Part shown: piece by piece, positions 24,721 through 34,726 of the stretch
How positions within the stretch are numbered: the first letter of the stretch is position 1
Layout: every line of letters starts with the position of its first letter
Assembly (NCBI GenBank): GCA_903837495.1
Contig: CAILUT010000001.1
Coordinates: 1 to 64,000, forward strand
Source of the DNA: an uncultured Flavobacteriales bacterium
GTDB taxonomy: Bacteria > Bacteroidota > Bacteroidia > CAIKAF01
Length of the DNA stretch: 64,000 bases
Reading direction: 5' to 3'
Position numbers and translations under genes: made by a program
The notes under the pieces: model-generated
What the model saw: only the letters and a program-made list of their open reading frames with translations
What the model was told of the DNA's origin: nothing
Database searches by the model: none

Positions 24721-26838
24721 TTAGTCCTCGAACAGCTTCAGCAATTGAACGGCGGCTTGGGGTATTTTAGTACCTGGCCCAAAAACGGCAGCGGCGCCGG
24801 CTTCGAACAAAAAGGGGTAATCGGCGGCGGGAATAACTCCACCTACCACCACTACAATATCTGGCCTTCCGAACGATTTCAGTTCCTGTATAACCTCGGG
24901 CACCAGGGTTTTGTGCCCGGCGGCCAATGAGCTAACTCCGAGAATATGAACATCGTTTTCAACGGCCATTTTGGCGACCTCGGCCGGGGTTTGAAAAAGG
25001 GGACCTACGTCCACATCAAAACCGATATCGGCAAAAGAGGTAGCGATGATTTTAGCCCCCCGGTCGTGGCCATCTTGCCCCATTTTAGCGACTAAAATTC
25101 GGGGTCGGCGGCCGGTTTTTTCTAAAAAGGCTTGAACGCTGGTTTGGGCTTCTTTAAATTGAGAATCTTGAGTCATACCTAAGGAATAAACGCCAGAAAT
25201 GGTTTGGATGCTGGCTTGGTATCGTCCAAAAACCTGTTCTAGTGCGTCCGAAATCTCGCCCAATGTGGCTCGAGCTCGGGCGGCCTCGATGGCCAATTCC
25301 AACAGGTTTGAGTTTGGGTCTGAAGCCCCTTTCACCAAATTCTGAAGGTGTTGAGCAACGGCTTGGGAATCTCGGCGGGTTTTCAACTCTTGAAGTCCAT
25401 TGATTTGCGACTTACGAACTTCCTGGTTGTCAACCTCCAGCAATTCCAAAGAGGTAGTCTCATCGCAGGGAAAAGTGTTTACGCCAATCAACACCTCTTC
25501 TCCGCTATCAATGCGGGCTTGTTTTCTTGCAGCGGCTTCTTCTATTCGGCGTTTAGGAAGGCCTTGTTCGATGGCTTTGGTCATGCCGCCTAGGGCTTCG
25601 ATTTCCTGCATGTGTTCGCGGGCCCGTTTCATTAGCATGCCAGTAAGGTACTCCACGTAATGGCTTCCGGCCCAGGGGTCAATCACCGAAGTAATTCCTG
25701 CTTCTTCGGCTAAAATCAATTGGGTATTTCGGGCAATTCGGGCTGAGAAATCGGTAGGCAAAGCAATGGCTTCGTCAAGGCTGTTGGTATGCAAAGACTG
25801 GGTTCCGCCCAAAACGGCGGCCAGGGCTTCGTTGGTCGTACGTACTACATTGTTAAAAGGGTCTTGCTCGGTAAGGCTGTAACCGGAGGTTTGGCAATGG
25901 GTTCTTAGCATCAGCGATTTCGGATTGGAGGTTCCAAGTCCTGAAATCAGCTCTGCCCACATTTGCCGGGCGGCCCTTAGTTTGGCGATTTCCATAAAAT
26001 GGTTCATGCCAATAGCGAAGAAGAAACTAAGCCGAGGGGCAAAGTTGTCGATATTTAAGCCGGCGGCCATTCCCGTTCGGGCGTATTCCAACCCATCGGC
26101 TAGGGTATATGCCAGCTCCAAGTCGGCCGGTGCTCCGGCCTCGTGCATGTGGTAACCTGAAATGGAAATGGAATTAAAGCGGGGCATTCGAGCCGAAGTA
26201 AATTTAAAGACATCGGCGATAATGCGCATGCTGGGGCTGGGCGGGTAGATGTAGGTGTTTCGCACCATGAATTCTTTCAGAATGTCGTTCTGAATGGTTC
26301 CCGCCAATGTTTCAGGACTTACGCCCTGCTCTTCTGCGGCCACAATGTAAAAGGCCATAATAGGAAGAACGGCCCCGTTCATTGTCATAGAAACCGACAT
26401 CTGGTCTAAGGGGATTCCATCGAAGAGCCTTTTCATGTCTTCTACCGAGTCAATAGCCACGCCGGCTTTTCCGACATCGCCTTGCACGCGTGGGTGGTCT
26501 GAATCGTATCCTCGGTGTGTCGCCAAATCAAATGCAACAGACAGGCCTTTTTGACCTGAGGCCAGATTTCGGCGGTAAAAGGCATTGGAGGCTTCTGCGG
26601 TTGAGAATCCGGCATATTGCCTTAAGGTCCAAGGCTTAATGGCATACATGGTAGGGTATGGCCCCCTTAAAAAAGGAGGCAAGCCGGGCAGGCTGTCGGC
26701 GTGGGTAAATTCAGAAAGGTCGTTTGCAGAATAGTTCGATTTCTGGGGGATTCCCTCTGGGCTCAGGGTTTCGGCCGTTTTAGGGTTGGCTTCGACCTTA
26801 AAGGCCCGAAGATTTAGTTTTTTGTATGCCGGTTTCAT
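24721..26838 (-). CDS. mutB: Methylmalonyl-CoA mutase, large (catalytic) subunit
   Basis: 705 residues. It interconverts methylmalonyl-CoA and succinyl-CoA using adenosylcobalamin, in propionate metabolism. N-terminal TIM-barrel CoA-binding domain (about 1-540, e.g. [32 protein letters not shown]). C-terminal B12-binding domain (about 570-705) with [16 protein letters not shown], whose DxHxxG supplies the cobalt-ligating His, followed by the GG motif [13 protein letters not shown]. It begins 2 bp after the small-subunit stop, so the two subunits are co-translated. Confidence 0.96.
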   Translation of the reverse strand: MKPAYKKLNLRAFKVEANPKTAETLSPEGIPQKSNYSANDLSEFTHADSLPGLPPFLRGPYPTMYAIKPWTLRQYAGFSTAEASNAFYRRNLASGQKGLSVAFDLATHRGYDSDHPRVQGDVGKAGVAIDSVEDMKRLFDGIPLDQMSVSMTMNGAVLPIMAFYIVAAEEQGVSPETLAGTIQNDILKEFMVRNTYIYPPSPSMRIIADVFKFTSARMPRFNSISISGYHMHEAGAPADLELAYTLADGLEYARTGMAAGLNIDNFAPRLSFFFAIGMNHFMEIAKLRAARQMWAELISGLGTSNPKSLMLRTHCQTSGYSLTEQDPFNNVVRTTNEALAAVLGGTQSLHTNSLDEAIALPTDFSARIARNTQLILAEEAGITSVIDPWAGSHYVEYLTGMLMKRAREHMQEIEALGGMTKAIEQGLPKRRIEEAAARKQARIDSGEEVLIGVNTFPCDETTSLELLEVDNQEVRKSQINGLQELKTRRDSQAVAQHLQNLVKGASDPNSNLLELAIEAARARATLGEISDALEQVFGRYQASIQTISGVYSLGMTQDSQFKEAQTSVQAFLEKTGRRPRILVAKMGQDGHDRGAKIIATSFADIGFDVDVGPLFQTPAEVAKMAVENDVHILGVSSLAAGHKTLVPEVIQELKSFGRPDIVVVVGGVIPAADYPFLFEAGAAAVFGPGTKIPQAAVQLLKLFED

Positions 26839-26840
26839 GC

Positions 26841-28274
26841 TTATTGGGGTGAGGGCATTTCCATTTTCAACCGTTCCACTTCTAGTCCTTCGCTCAGGCG
26901 TTCGGGCCTTATTTTTAAAAACTGAAGGTCTTCTTCGGGTTCGGCGGGAAGAATTCGAGTAAATTCAGAGGCCATTTTTTGCTGTTCATCGATGTAGGCA
27001 TTGCTGCCAACCAGGATGTTTTTTCGGCTTAAAAACGCTTTTTTTTCTGCTTCGGCTTTTAGGGTAACTTGCTGTTGAATAAAATTGCTTTTTAGGGCAT
27101 CGGCCATGCCTCCGAGTTCTTCGATTTCCAAAAACAAAGTCCATGCGGCTTCGGCCAATTGCCGGGTTCTGTTTTCAAGAAAATAAGCTCCTGATGCGGG
27201 GTTGTCAACCTGATTGGCTCCGGCTTCGGCGCGCAAAATCAGGCCAATGTTCCGGGCCCAACGGTAAGAAGCCGCATCGGGTTCTCTAAAAAAGCCATCA
27301 AATGCATGATTGGCAAGGCTATTGGCACCGCCGGCCAAAGCGGCAAGGCTTTCAATCCCTGCCCGCACCAAATTGGAGTGCGCATCGTAAACGCTTTTGT
27401 TGCGCAGGCCGCTTTCCATGTGTATATGTGGCCTTCGGAAGGGAACCGAGCGGGCATCCAGCAGGTTTTTCCAGAGCAATAAAAAGGCGCGCGGTTTCAG
27501 CAATTCAGTAAAATAATCAGAAGTGCTCAACGAACTAAAGTGAAACATCAGGGTTGGAAGCAATCTTTCTTCGTCCAAGCCTCTTTTGGCCATTTCTTCC
27601 ATATAGTCTGAGGCCAAGGCCAAGGCAAAGGCCAACTCCTGAACTGGACTGCAGCCAGATTCCCGGTAAAAATTGGCCCGCACGTGCAACCAGTGTCCAT
27701 TTGGCATTTCAGCAAGGGCGTATTCCAAGGTTTGATGAAGCACATCAAAAACAGAGGCACGCCCCCCTTCCAGTTTTCCTTGGCGGGCGGCCCAGGTGAG
27801 CGGATCCAAGATAACGCCCCCCGTTATTTTATCAAGTTCGTACCCCTGCCGAAGCAAGTAATCGATCCACAGAAAAACACCCGCAGTGGATGAATCGGCT
27901 AAATCCCAAAAAACAGGCAAGCCCCAATCTGGATGAATGCCATCAAGCAATCGGTCCCAATCTTTTTCGGTGGGCAAAGCGGTATGGCTAAATATCAAAC
28001 CACCAACACCCCCATTTAAGGCTTCCAAAGCGCGTTTGTTTGCCCTTGAAATGCGTTCAATTTGAATGCGTTGCCAAATGTCACTTGTTCCACTTGCCGG
28101 GGGCACTGCAATGGGGTGTTCAAGGTCTTCCGCTCGGTATAAGGCCTTAATGCCAAGGCCGTCAACATCTGTTCGGGCCAAGGCTTTCAGCTCTTCCGGA
28201 TTCTTTATCGAGGCTTTTACCGCCGCCACCCAATCGGCGGTTTCAACCCATTCCTGAAACGAAGGCTTTTTCAT
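26841..28274 (-). CDS. mutA: Methylmalonyl-CoA mutase, small subunit
   Basis: 477 residues from the ATG at 28274. It has the TIM-barrel fold of the large subunit ([40 protein letters not shown]) but no DxHxxG cobalamin motif, as expected for the non-catalytic partner of the heterodimer. The alternative ATG at 28292 would lie beyond the -7 box TATCTTTA (28280-28287), which ends five bases from this start, so the shorter form is chosen. First gene of the mutA-mutB unit. Confidence 0.93.
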   Translation of the reverse strand: MKKPSFQEWVETADWVAAVKASIKNPEELKALARTDVDGLGIKALYRAEDLEHPIAVPPASGTSDIWQRIQIERISRANKRALEALNGGVGGLIFSHTALPTEKDWDRLLDGIHPDWGLPVFWDLADSSTAGVFLWIDYLLRQGYELDKITGGVILDPLTWAARQGKLEGGRASVFDVLHQTLEYALAEMPNGHWLHVRANFYRESGCSPVQELAFALALASDYMEEMAKRGLDEERLLPTLMFHFSSLSTSDYFTELLKPRAFLLLWKNLLDARSVPFRRPHIHMESGLRNKSVYDAHSNLVRAGIESLAALAGGANSLANHAFDGFFREPDAASYRWARNIGLILRAEAGANQVDNPASGAYFLENRTRQLAEAAWTLFLEIEELGGMADALKSNFIQQQVTLKAEAEKKAFLSRKNILVGSNAYIDEQQKMASEFTRILPAEPEEDLQFLKIRPERLSEGLEVERLKMEMPSPQ

Positions 28275-28279
28275 GGCGT

Positions 28280-28287
28280 TAAAGATA
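28280..28287 (-). promoter_or_regulatory. -7 box of mutA, leaderless spacing
   Basis: TATCTTTA on the minus strand, five bases (ACGCC), then the ATG at 28274. Confidence 0.55.
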
Positions 28288-28501
28288 GGCATTGGTAGAA
28301 GGTTGTCAAAGCCAATTCGCCAATGAAAATTACCTGAATGGATTTCTAAAAGGCAGGGTTTCCACCCTTATATTCAGAAGGCAGCAGCAAATCAAGATGA
28401 ATTTAGGTCTATACTGGGAAGCCCAAAATATGTACACTGGAATTCATTCGGTTTGTGAATAGCGATTGCCGTTGACTCTAATTTCTTAAAAATGTCTGCG
28501 T

Positions 28502-30523
28502 ATGTTTGCATCCAACCTATTCTTTTTTATGCGTCTATTTTGGCTTGTTGTTGTTGGATTTATGCATGCCTATTCTACTCATGCCCAGCCCGGTTGCCCC
28601 GAAATTTTTGCAGGCAACGACACGGTTGTTCCTTGCACCAATTCCTGCATTGATTTGGTGGCCCAACCCTTTCGGGTGGGCGAAACAACGTCTTATACCG
28701 TTGAATCTATTCCTTACAATCCCCCCTTCCCATATACCGCTGGCACCCCTCTTTTTATTGGAATTGATGATATATGGAGTCCGGTTCAACCGCTCCCCTT
28801 TCCCTTTTGCTATTTTGGAAACGCTTACAATCAGGTGGTTGTTGGCACCAATGGTGTTCTGACTTTCGATGTAACACAAGCAAACAATTATTGCGCTTGG
28901 GCATTTAATGCCTCTTTGCCAAGCAATGCCTTGTTTCCCAACACCATTTTCGGAGCGTATCACGACATTGACCCTTCTATTTGCGGTCAAATTGCCGTAC
29001 AAGTTTCAGGAAACTCGCCCTGCCGAACCTTTGTTTTTAATTTCTCGAACGTTTGCCATTTCAACTGCAACAACCTGCAAACAACCCAGCAAATTGTGTT
29101 GTATGAAACAACCAACATCATTGAGGTTTACATTCAAAACAAGCCAACATGTGCGAACTGGAACAGCGGGAATGCGCTGATTGGAATACAAGATGCCTCG
29201 GCCACCAATGCCGTTGTTCCTCCAAACAGAAATACAGGCCCGTGGACCGCGGCAAATGAGGCTTGGCGGTTTGTTCCAGCTGGCGCACCCACCTATCAAG
29301 TTCGTTGGTTCGAAGGCGGGAACGTAATAGGACAAGGCGATACCATATCGGTTTGCCCCAACACACAAACCACCTACACCGCAGAAGCTGTTTATACCCG
29401 ATGCGATGGAAGCCAAATAACGGTAACAGACGATGTAGTTGTGGATTTGGTTGGCAGCCCTGCCCTGCCCAGCGCAAATTTGCCCGTTTGTGCCGGCGAT
29501 ACGCTTCGGCTGCAGGCCAATTCCAGTGGACCTGATTTCATTTGGGTCGGGCCTTCAAATTTTAATTCCCTAGCCCCCAACCCCATTCTGGAAAATGTGG
29601 GCCAAGGAAATGCCGGCATGTATGCACTTACCATTACCGATACGGCAGGGTGTGTTTCAACGGGATATGTTTGGGTTACAGTCAACCCGCTACCTCGGCC
29701 TGGGTTTTCATTTCTACAACCTATTTGCGAGGGGACTTCCCTTCTGATTTCAGATACATCTTCCTTTTCAGGGCCAGGCCTGATTTCCAGCTATGCATGG
29801 AACATCAACGGTGCAAATGGGTACATCGATAGCTCAAACCAGCAAGAGCCAACCTTTAGCAATATACCTGCAGGTGCTTTCCAAATTCAGTTGGTGCTAA
29901 CTACCGATAGCGGATGTGTTGATACCCTTAAAAGAACGGGGCTGATTTCCGAAAATCCGCAGGCGCAATTTGCCTATCAATCCCTTTGCTTTAAAGAAAA
30001 TGTTTACCAAGACAGCACATTGGGAGGAAGCCCTCCATACTCCTTGGCTTGGGACTGGAATAACGATGGGATTACCGACACAACGGTGCAGTCCTTTTCC
30101 TTTATTCACCCCCAATCCACTGGCCAAGAAATAAGCCTTTCTGTTGTTGACAGCTTAGGTTGCCGCTCAGACACCTCAATGGTGGTCATGGTTATGGAAG
30201 CGGTTGACGAGCCTGTTATGCCCAACGTTTTACACAGAAATCCGAGTATCCCTGGGAACGATTGCTGGAATTTCGAATCCTTTGCCCCCGGCTTTAATAG
30301 CTGCATCGATTATGACCTCTGGATTTATAACCGGTGGGGCATTTTGGTATTTGTTACCAACAACGATGTAGGCAATCCCGACTTAAATTGCCAGCGGTGC
30401 TTTTGCGGTCAAACCAACAACCAATCCACTCTTTCCACGGGAACCTACTTCTATATTTTGAAAGGGAAGGGTGAATTCGGTGAGGGAATAGAGCTTCAAG
30501 GACAACTAATGGTCATGGAATAA
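28502..30523 (+). CDS. Large secreted protein with PKD-like domains and atypical type B sorting domain
   Basis: 673 residues; the ATG at 28529 is an equally good start. The signal peptide ends near STHAQ. Then a cysteine-rich N-terminal beta domain (about 30-260), Ig/PKD-like modules (about 270-570) and a C-terminal about 100-residue domain (MPNVLHRNPSIPGNDCW, YNRWGILVF, GTYFYILKGKGE) resembling the gliding-associated T9SS type B signal, but with extra cysteines and without the usual PNGDGxND. The last about 285 residues closely match the end of the next gene product. Probably surface-exposed; ligand unknown. Confidence 0.75.
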   Translation: MFASNLFFFMRLFWLVVVGFMHAYSTHAQPGCPEIFAGNDTVVPCTNSCIDLVAQPFRVGETTSYTVESIPYNPPFPYTAGTPLFIGIDDIWSPVQPLPFPFCYFGNAYNQVVVGTNGVLTFDVTQANNYCAWAFNASLPSNALFPNTIFGAYHDIDPSICGQIAVQVSGNSPCRTFVFNFSNVCHFNCNNLQTTQQIVLYETTNIIEVYIQNKPTCANWNSGNALIGIQDASATNAVVPPNRNTGPWTAANEAWRFVPAGAPTYQVRWFEGGNVIGQGDTISVCPNTQTTYTAEAVYTRCDGSQITVTDDVVVDLVGSPALPSANLPVCAGDTLRLQANSSGPDFIWVGPSNFNSLAPNPILENVGQGNAGMYALTITDTAGCVSTGYVWVTVNPLPRPGFSFLQPICEGTSLLISDTSSFSGPGLISSYAWNINGANGYIDSSNQQEPTFSNIPAGAFQIQLVLTTDSGCVDTLKRTGLISENPQAQFAYQSLCFKENVYQDSTLGGSPPYSLAWDWNNDGITDTTVQSFSFIHPQSTGQEISLSVVDSLGCRSDTSMVVMVMEAVDEPVMPNVLHRNPSIPGNDCWNFESFAPGFNSCIDYDLWIYNRWGILVFVTNNDVGNPDLNCQRCFCGQTNNQSTLSTGTYFYILKGKGEFGEGIELQGQLMVME

Positions 30524-30727
30524 TGGTTTGAAAACATTTTTTAGTTTTCAGCTCTTGGCCTCTCCCTTAGGGTTTGCCTCAGGGTTTTTTTTGTACCATA
30601 CGTTGTATTTCTAAAAACTTCACCCATACTTAATCTAATTTCCAATGCGATTTGATTTAACTTTGGGTGGGTTTTTCCCTGAATTGTTTGGTGCATTTTT
30701 CGATTTTATCAAGATATAATTTTAGAT

Positions 30728-33700
30728 ATGAAAACAAACCGACTGCTATTCATGTTGGCGCTGGGATTTTCATTGTTGTCTATTCATGGCCAATCCAACA
30801 ACATAACAACCTTCCTTCGGGTTGAAAAAATTCCCGGTTTAAATTTCGGATTGGCATTTTCAGAAACCAGCGACATGGGATTTATTGGAACCGGCCAAGA
30901 CGATGGCCCCGGTGGGCATGGCATGTGTGATTTATATGTAATGAAGGTAGATGAGTGCGGCGTTACACAATGGTATTACCGCTATGGTGGGCAAGACGAG
31001 GAAGGCGGAAAATTTGTACGTCAAACCAGCAATGGGGGGTTTATTATTGCAGGATTGGCCCGATCTTGGGGTGCGGGCAGCTACGACTCCTGGCTGGTGC
31101 GGCTAAATCCACAAGGCCAATTGCAATGGTCTAGAACATTCGGCACCGGAAACGACGATTTTGGACTTTGTACCGACGAAACTCCCGATGGAGGCTTTTT
31201 AATGGGGGGGTTCTGGGGCAGCCCACAATATGGATTTATTTTAAAAACAGACGCCAATGGGAATCCGGTTTGGCAAAAAAATGTGGAACTGACAAACGCC
31301 TGGGTAAATTATGTGGAAGCCCTTCCCGGGGGCGACATTTTTATTGCAGGCCAATTTATTGGGCCTTTTGGTGGGCAAGATATGTTTGCTGCCCGATTAA
31401 ACTCCCTTGGCAACCCAATATGGACTCGGAGTTATGGAATGGCTGGGAATGATGGAATTGATTGGGATTTAACAGGAAAAATCACCCCGACTGGCAATTT
31501 GCTGATTTCTGCCTCAACGTCCAGCATGGGGCAAGGGTACGATATGCTGTTGATGAGTTTAGAGGGAACCACAGGCAACATCCAATGGTCAAAGGTTTTA
31601 CAAGGTTCTGGAGAAGACCGCGCCCATTTTGTGAATTTTACCTCAAACAACCTTATTCTGCAAAGTGGATATACAACAAGCTGGGGCAATGGCGGAGCCG
31701 ATGTGCTGTTCAACGTGTATGACACGGTGGGGAATCGGCTGTGGAGCAAGACCTATGGCAGCAGCAGCCTAGACAAGGGCTGGGGAATTCAAGAAACGCA
31801 AGACGGGGGATTTTTAGTGTCGGCCTCTACCCAAGGTTTTGGCGCCCTGTATTTTGACCCTATGTTTATAAAAGTGGATAGCCTTGGTGGGTTGGCAAAC
31901 TGCCCTTACAGTACCACCCCAACCCCAACCATGCTCAATCCCACTTTGTCGAGCGGCACATTAAGTCCAAATTATGGGAGTATTTCTATTCTAACCGCCT
32001 CGCCCAACCCGGCTCCCATTTCAATCGTACCCAACAGCGATATCATTTGTTTTAACTGCAACAATGTGCCTCAATTTGTTGTTTCTGACACTTCAATTTG
32101 TTTGGGCGACTCCATTGTTCTTTGGAACAATACCACCGTTGGACTTATTTGCAGCCAAGACTGGCAAATTAACGACAGCAGCGGAGTCCTAATGGTCTCT
32201 CTTCCTGGAACAGACAGCCTAATTTATTATTTCAGCCAAGTGGGACGGTACATGATTCGGCTTGAGGCGACTTGCAATAACGTAACAAATTACGACTCCA
32301 TTGAGGTGGTAATACGGCCTAAGCCAGAGGGAAACATGTCTCTTAATCCCCTTTGCCTAAATGCCCAGCCCAGCCAATTCTCAGGATCTTCTACCTTTTT
32401 CCCAACCCAATGGAGTTGGAATTTTGGCGATGGAAACTCTTCCAATCAGCAAAATCCCGCACATACCTACACGCTGCCTGGGAACTACCAGGTTGAACTC
32501 TTCGTTACCAACATGTATGGCTGCCTCGATACCATTACCGATACGCTAAACATTCATCCCGTTCCACAAGCAAATATTCAGGCTCCCAACACGCTCTGTT
32601 TCGGGCAAACGTCCACGGCAAGCGTTCAAATAAGCGGAGGAACCGCTCCATATTCCCAAGTTTGGAATACCGGGGCAACCACATCTTCCATCCCTCTTAA
32701 TGCTACAGGGAACATCGACTTATCGGTTCAAGTTATTGATGCGAATGGGTGTGTGGCCCTTTTGGCCAATGATACGGTTCTGGTTAGCCCGCCTCTTTTG
32801 GTCAATTCCCTACCCGATGACACCATTTGCCTAGGACAAACTGCATCTATTGGGGCAAACCTACAAGGAGGAAACGGAAATCCGACCTTGAGTTGGACGA
32901 ATGGAGTTCCTCAGGGGCCCGGCCCGCATAACGTTACGCCAACTCAAACCACAATCTACATTGTAACGGCTTCAGATGGATGCACCGTTCCAAACGATAC
33001 AGATACAATGACCGTGGTGGTAAATCCTATGCCATCGGCCTCGTTTAGCAGCAATCCGAATCAAGGTTGTCAACCTTTAACGGTTCAATTTCAAAACAAC
33101 AGTACCATAGGCAGCGGTCAAATAGTTTCACATGTGTGGGTTTTTGGCGATGGGAACTCGGCTTCCAACGCGAACGTTGTTCACACCTTTAACACCAGCG
33201 GAACTTTCCCGGTTACCCTAATTGTAACCTCTGACCTTGGTTGTGTTGATTCTATTAGCCCTCCAGCCATCGTAGTTCACCCCCTTCCCGTTGCAGGCTT
33301 TTCCTATCCACTTCCGCTTTGTGAAGGCGAAGCGTTGGTAATAACCGATACCTCTTCGGTCGTTGCCCCAGGAATTATAAACGGATTTGCCTGGAACATT
33401 ACCTCGGCCGGAGGATACATCAATAGTTCAAACCAACAAAATCCAAGTTTCACCAATGTGCCTGTAGGGCCCTTCCAAATTCAATTTAGAGTTACCACCG
33501 ACAAAGGCTGCAGCGATACGCTGTTGTTTGATGGAATGGTATCTATAAATCCTGAAGCCATGTTTACCTATCTGTCGCTATGCCCTCTAGAAAACGCGTA
33601 TCAAGACAGTTCAACGGGAGGAACAGCGCCTTATTCATTGGCTTGGGACTGGAACAACGATGGAGTAACGGATACTACGGCCGAAAACTTCATTTACAAC

Positions 33701-34117
33701 CACCCCCAGGCTTCAAATCAAAACATGAGTTTAACTGTTATTGATGCCCAGGGCTGCCGGTCTCAACTGGTTTTGCCGGTAGATGTAATGGATTCAATCC
33801 CAACCCCAATTATGCCGAATGTTTTACACCGAAATCCAAGCATTCCTGGAAACGATTGCTGGGATTTCGAGGTGTTTGCCCCCGGATTTAACCCTTGCAT
33901 AGATTACGACTTCTATGTTTACAATAGATGGGGCGTATTGGTATTCCAAACGGAAAACACCAAGGCCAATCCCGACCAAAATTGCCTGCGCTGCTTTTGC
34001 GGGGTCTCCAACAATCAAACGCTGCTCAGCTCTGGGATCTATTACTATATTTTAAAAGGAAAAGGAGAAATTGGGGCAGGAATTGAACTTCAAGGTCAGC
34101 TTATGCTGATGGAATAA
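30728..34117 (+). CDS. Giant secreted propeller/PKD protein with the same atypical C-terminal domain
   Basis: 1129 residues with a signal peptide (to about 21, IHGQ). Residues about 25-400 are repeated blades such as YDSWLVRLNPQGQLQWSRTF and DMLLMSLEGTTGNIQWSKVL, suggesting a beta-propeller. Several PKD domains follow (WSWNFGDGNSSNQQNPAHTY; HVWVFGDGNSASNANVVHTF). The C terminus repeats the MPNVLHRNPSIPGNDCWDF, APGFNPCIDYDFYVYNRWG, NCLRCFCG arrangement of its neighbour. Likely T9SS-exported and adhesive or structural (inference). It has its own AT-rich upstream region with a TAATTTTA box three bases from the ATG. Confidence 0.8.
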   Translation: MKTNRLLFMLALGFSLLSIHGQSNNITTFLRVEKIPGLNFGLAFSETSDMGFIGTGQDDGPGGHGMCDLYVMKVDECGVTQWYYRYGGQDEEGGKFVRQTSNGGFIIAGLARSWGAGSYDSWLVRLNPQGQLQWSRTFGTGNDDFGLCTDETPDGGFLMGGFWGSPQYGFILKTDANGNPVWQKNVELTNAWVNYVEALPGGDIFIAGQFIGPFGGQDMFAARLNSLGNPIWTRSYGMAGNDGIDWDLTGKITPTGNLLISASTSSMGQGYDMLLMSLEGTTGNIQWSKVLQGSGEDRAHFVNFTSNNLILQSGYTTSWGNGGADVLFNVYDTVGNRLWSKTYGSSSLDKGWGIQETQDGGFLVSASTQGFGALYFDPMFIKVDSLGGLANCPYSTTPTPTMLNPTLSSGTLSPNYGSISILTASPNPAPISIVPNSDIICFNCNNVPQFVVSDTSICLGDSIVLWNNTTVGLICSQDWQINDSSGVLMVSLPGTDSLIYYFSQVGRYMIRLEATCNNVTNYDSIEVVIRPKPEGNMSLNPLCLNAQPSQFSGSSTFFPTQWSWNFGDGNSSNQQNPAHTYTLPGNYQVELFVTNMYGCLDTITDTLNIHPVPQANIQAPNTLCFGQTSTASVQISGGTAPYSQVWNTGATTSSIPLNATGNIDLSVQVIDANGCVALLANDTVLVSPPLLVNSLPDDTICLGQTASIGANLQGGNGNPTLSWTNGVPQGPGPHNVTPTQTTIYIVTASDGCTVPNDTDTMTVVVNPMPSASFSSNPNQGCQPLTVQFQNNSTIGSGQIVSHVWVFGDGNSASNANVVHTFNTSGTFPVTLIVTSDLGCVDSISPPAIVVHPLPVAGFSYPLPLCEGEALVITDTSSVVAPGIINGFAWNITSAGGYINSSNQQNPSFTNVPVGPFQIQFRVTTDKGCSDTLLFDGMVSINPEAMFTYLSLCPLENAYQDSSTGGTAPYSLAWDWNNDGVTDTTAENFIYNHPQASNQNMSLTVIDAQGCRSQLVLPVDVMDSIPTPIMPNVLHRNPSIPGNDCWDFEVFAPGFNPCIDYDFYVYNRWGVLVFQTENTKANPDQNCLRCFCGVSNNQTLLSSGIYYYILKGKGEIGAGIELQGQLMLME

Positions 34118-34232
34118 ACGCTAAATTGAAGTCCTGTAAGAATTTAGCCAAATTGAGTACGGCACCTGCAACCCACTCCATGTTTATTTCTTAACTTTGG
34201 GTTAACTCTCGTTCGTAATTTCCTGCTATTCT

Positions 34233-34712
34233 ATGCATCGATTTTCTCTTTCTCTCGGATTTGCCATTCTGTTTTCGCTCCTGTTTTCAATGCAGGTTTT
34301 GGCACAGCGCGAAGTATTGCCCGCCGGAGGCGATGCACAAGGGGGTTCCGGCTCCTTTTCTTGGTCGATCGGCCAAGCGGCCGACCTTCATTATTCAGGT
34401 TCCGATGGTTTTATTTCAGAAGGCGTACAGCAGCCTGCGGAATTCTTTCTGACCGGTGCAGATGTGCTGGAGCTGCCCCATTTGCATTTATTCCCCAATC
34501 CTACAACTCGACGCATTCAACTGCTTGGCTTGGAATCGATCGCATTGCCCGCCTTTTATCGCATTTTAAACGCAATGGGCCAAGAATTGCTCAGCGGCGA
34601 ATTGTTGATTCAGCAACCCGTCATTTCGGTGGTTGAATTGCCCGCAGGGGTCTATATCCTTCTCTTACCGAATGCACCTGAATCCCCTTCCTTCACTTTT
34701 GTTAAACACTAA
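34233..34712 (+). CDS. Small T9SS type A sorting-domain protein
   Basis: 159 residues. Signal peptide ending near QVLAQ. A short unique section with GGSGSFSWSIGQ and GFISEGVQQP, a pair common in Bacteroidota proteins that end in a sorting domain. Then a full type A sorting domain (LHLFPNPTTRRIQLLG, LPAGVYILLL). It has almost no cargo of its own, so it may be a minimal surface protein or an accessory to the S74 protein 14 bp downstream. A TAACTTTG box lies 32 bases upstream of the ATG. Confidence 0.75.
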   Translation: MHRFSLSLGFAILFSLLFSMQVLAQREVLPAGGDAQGGSGSFSWSIGQAADLHYSGSDGFISEGVQQPAEFFLTGADVLELPHLHLFPNPTTRRIQLLGLESIALPAFYRILNAMGQELLSGELLIQQPVISVVELPAGVYILLLPNAPESPSFTFVKH

Positions 34713-34726
34713 TTTTATTTCATCCG

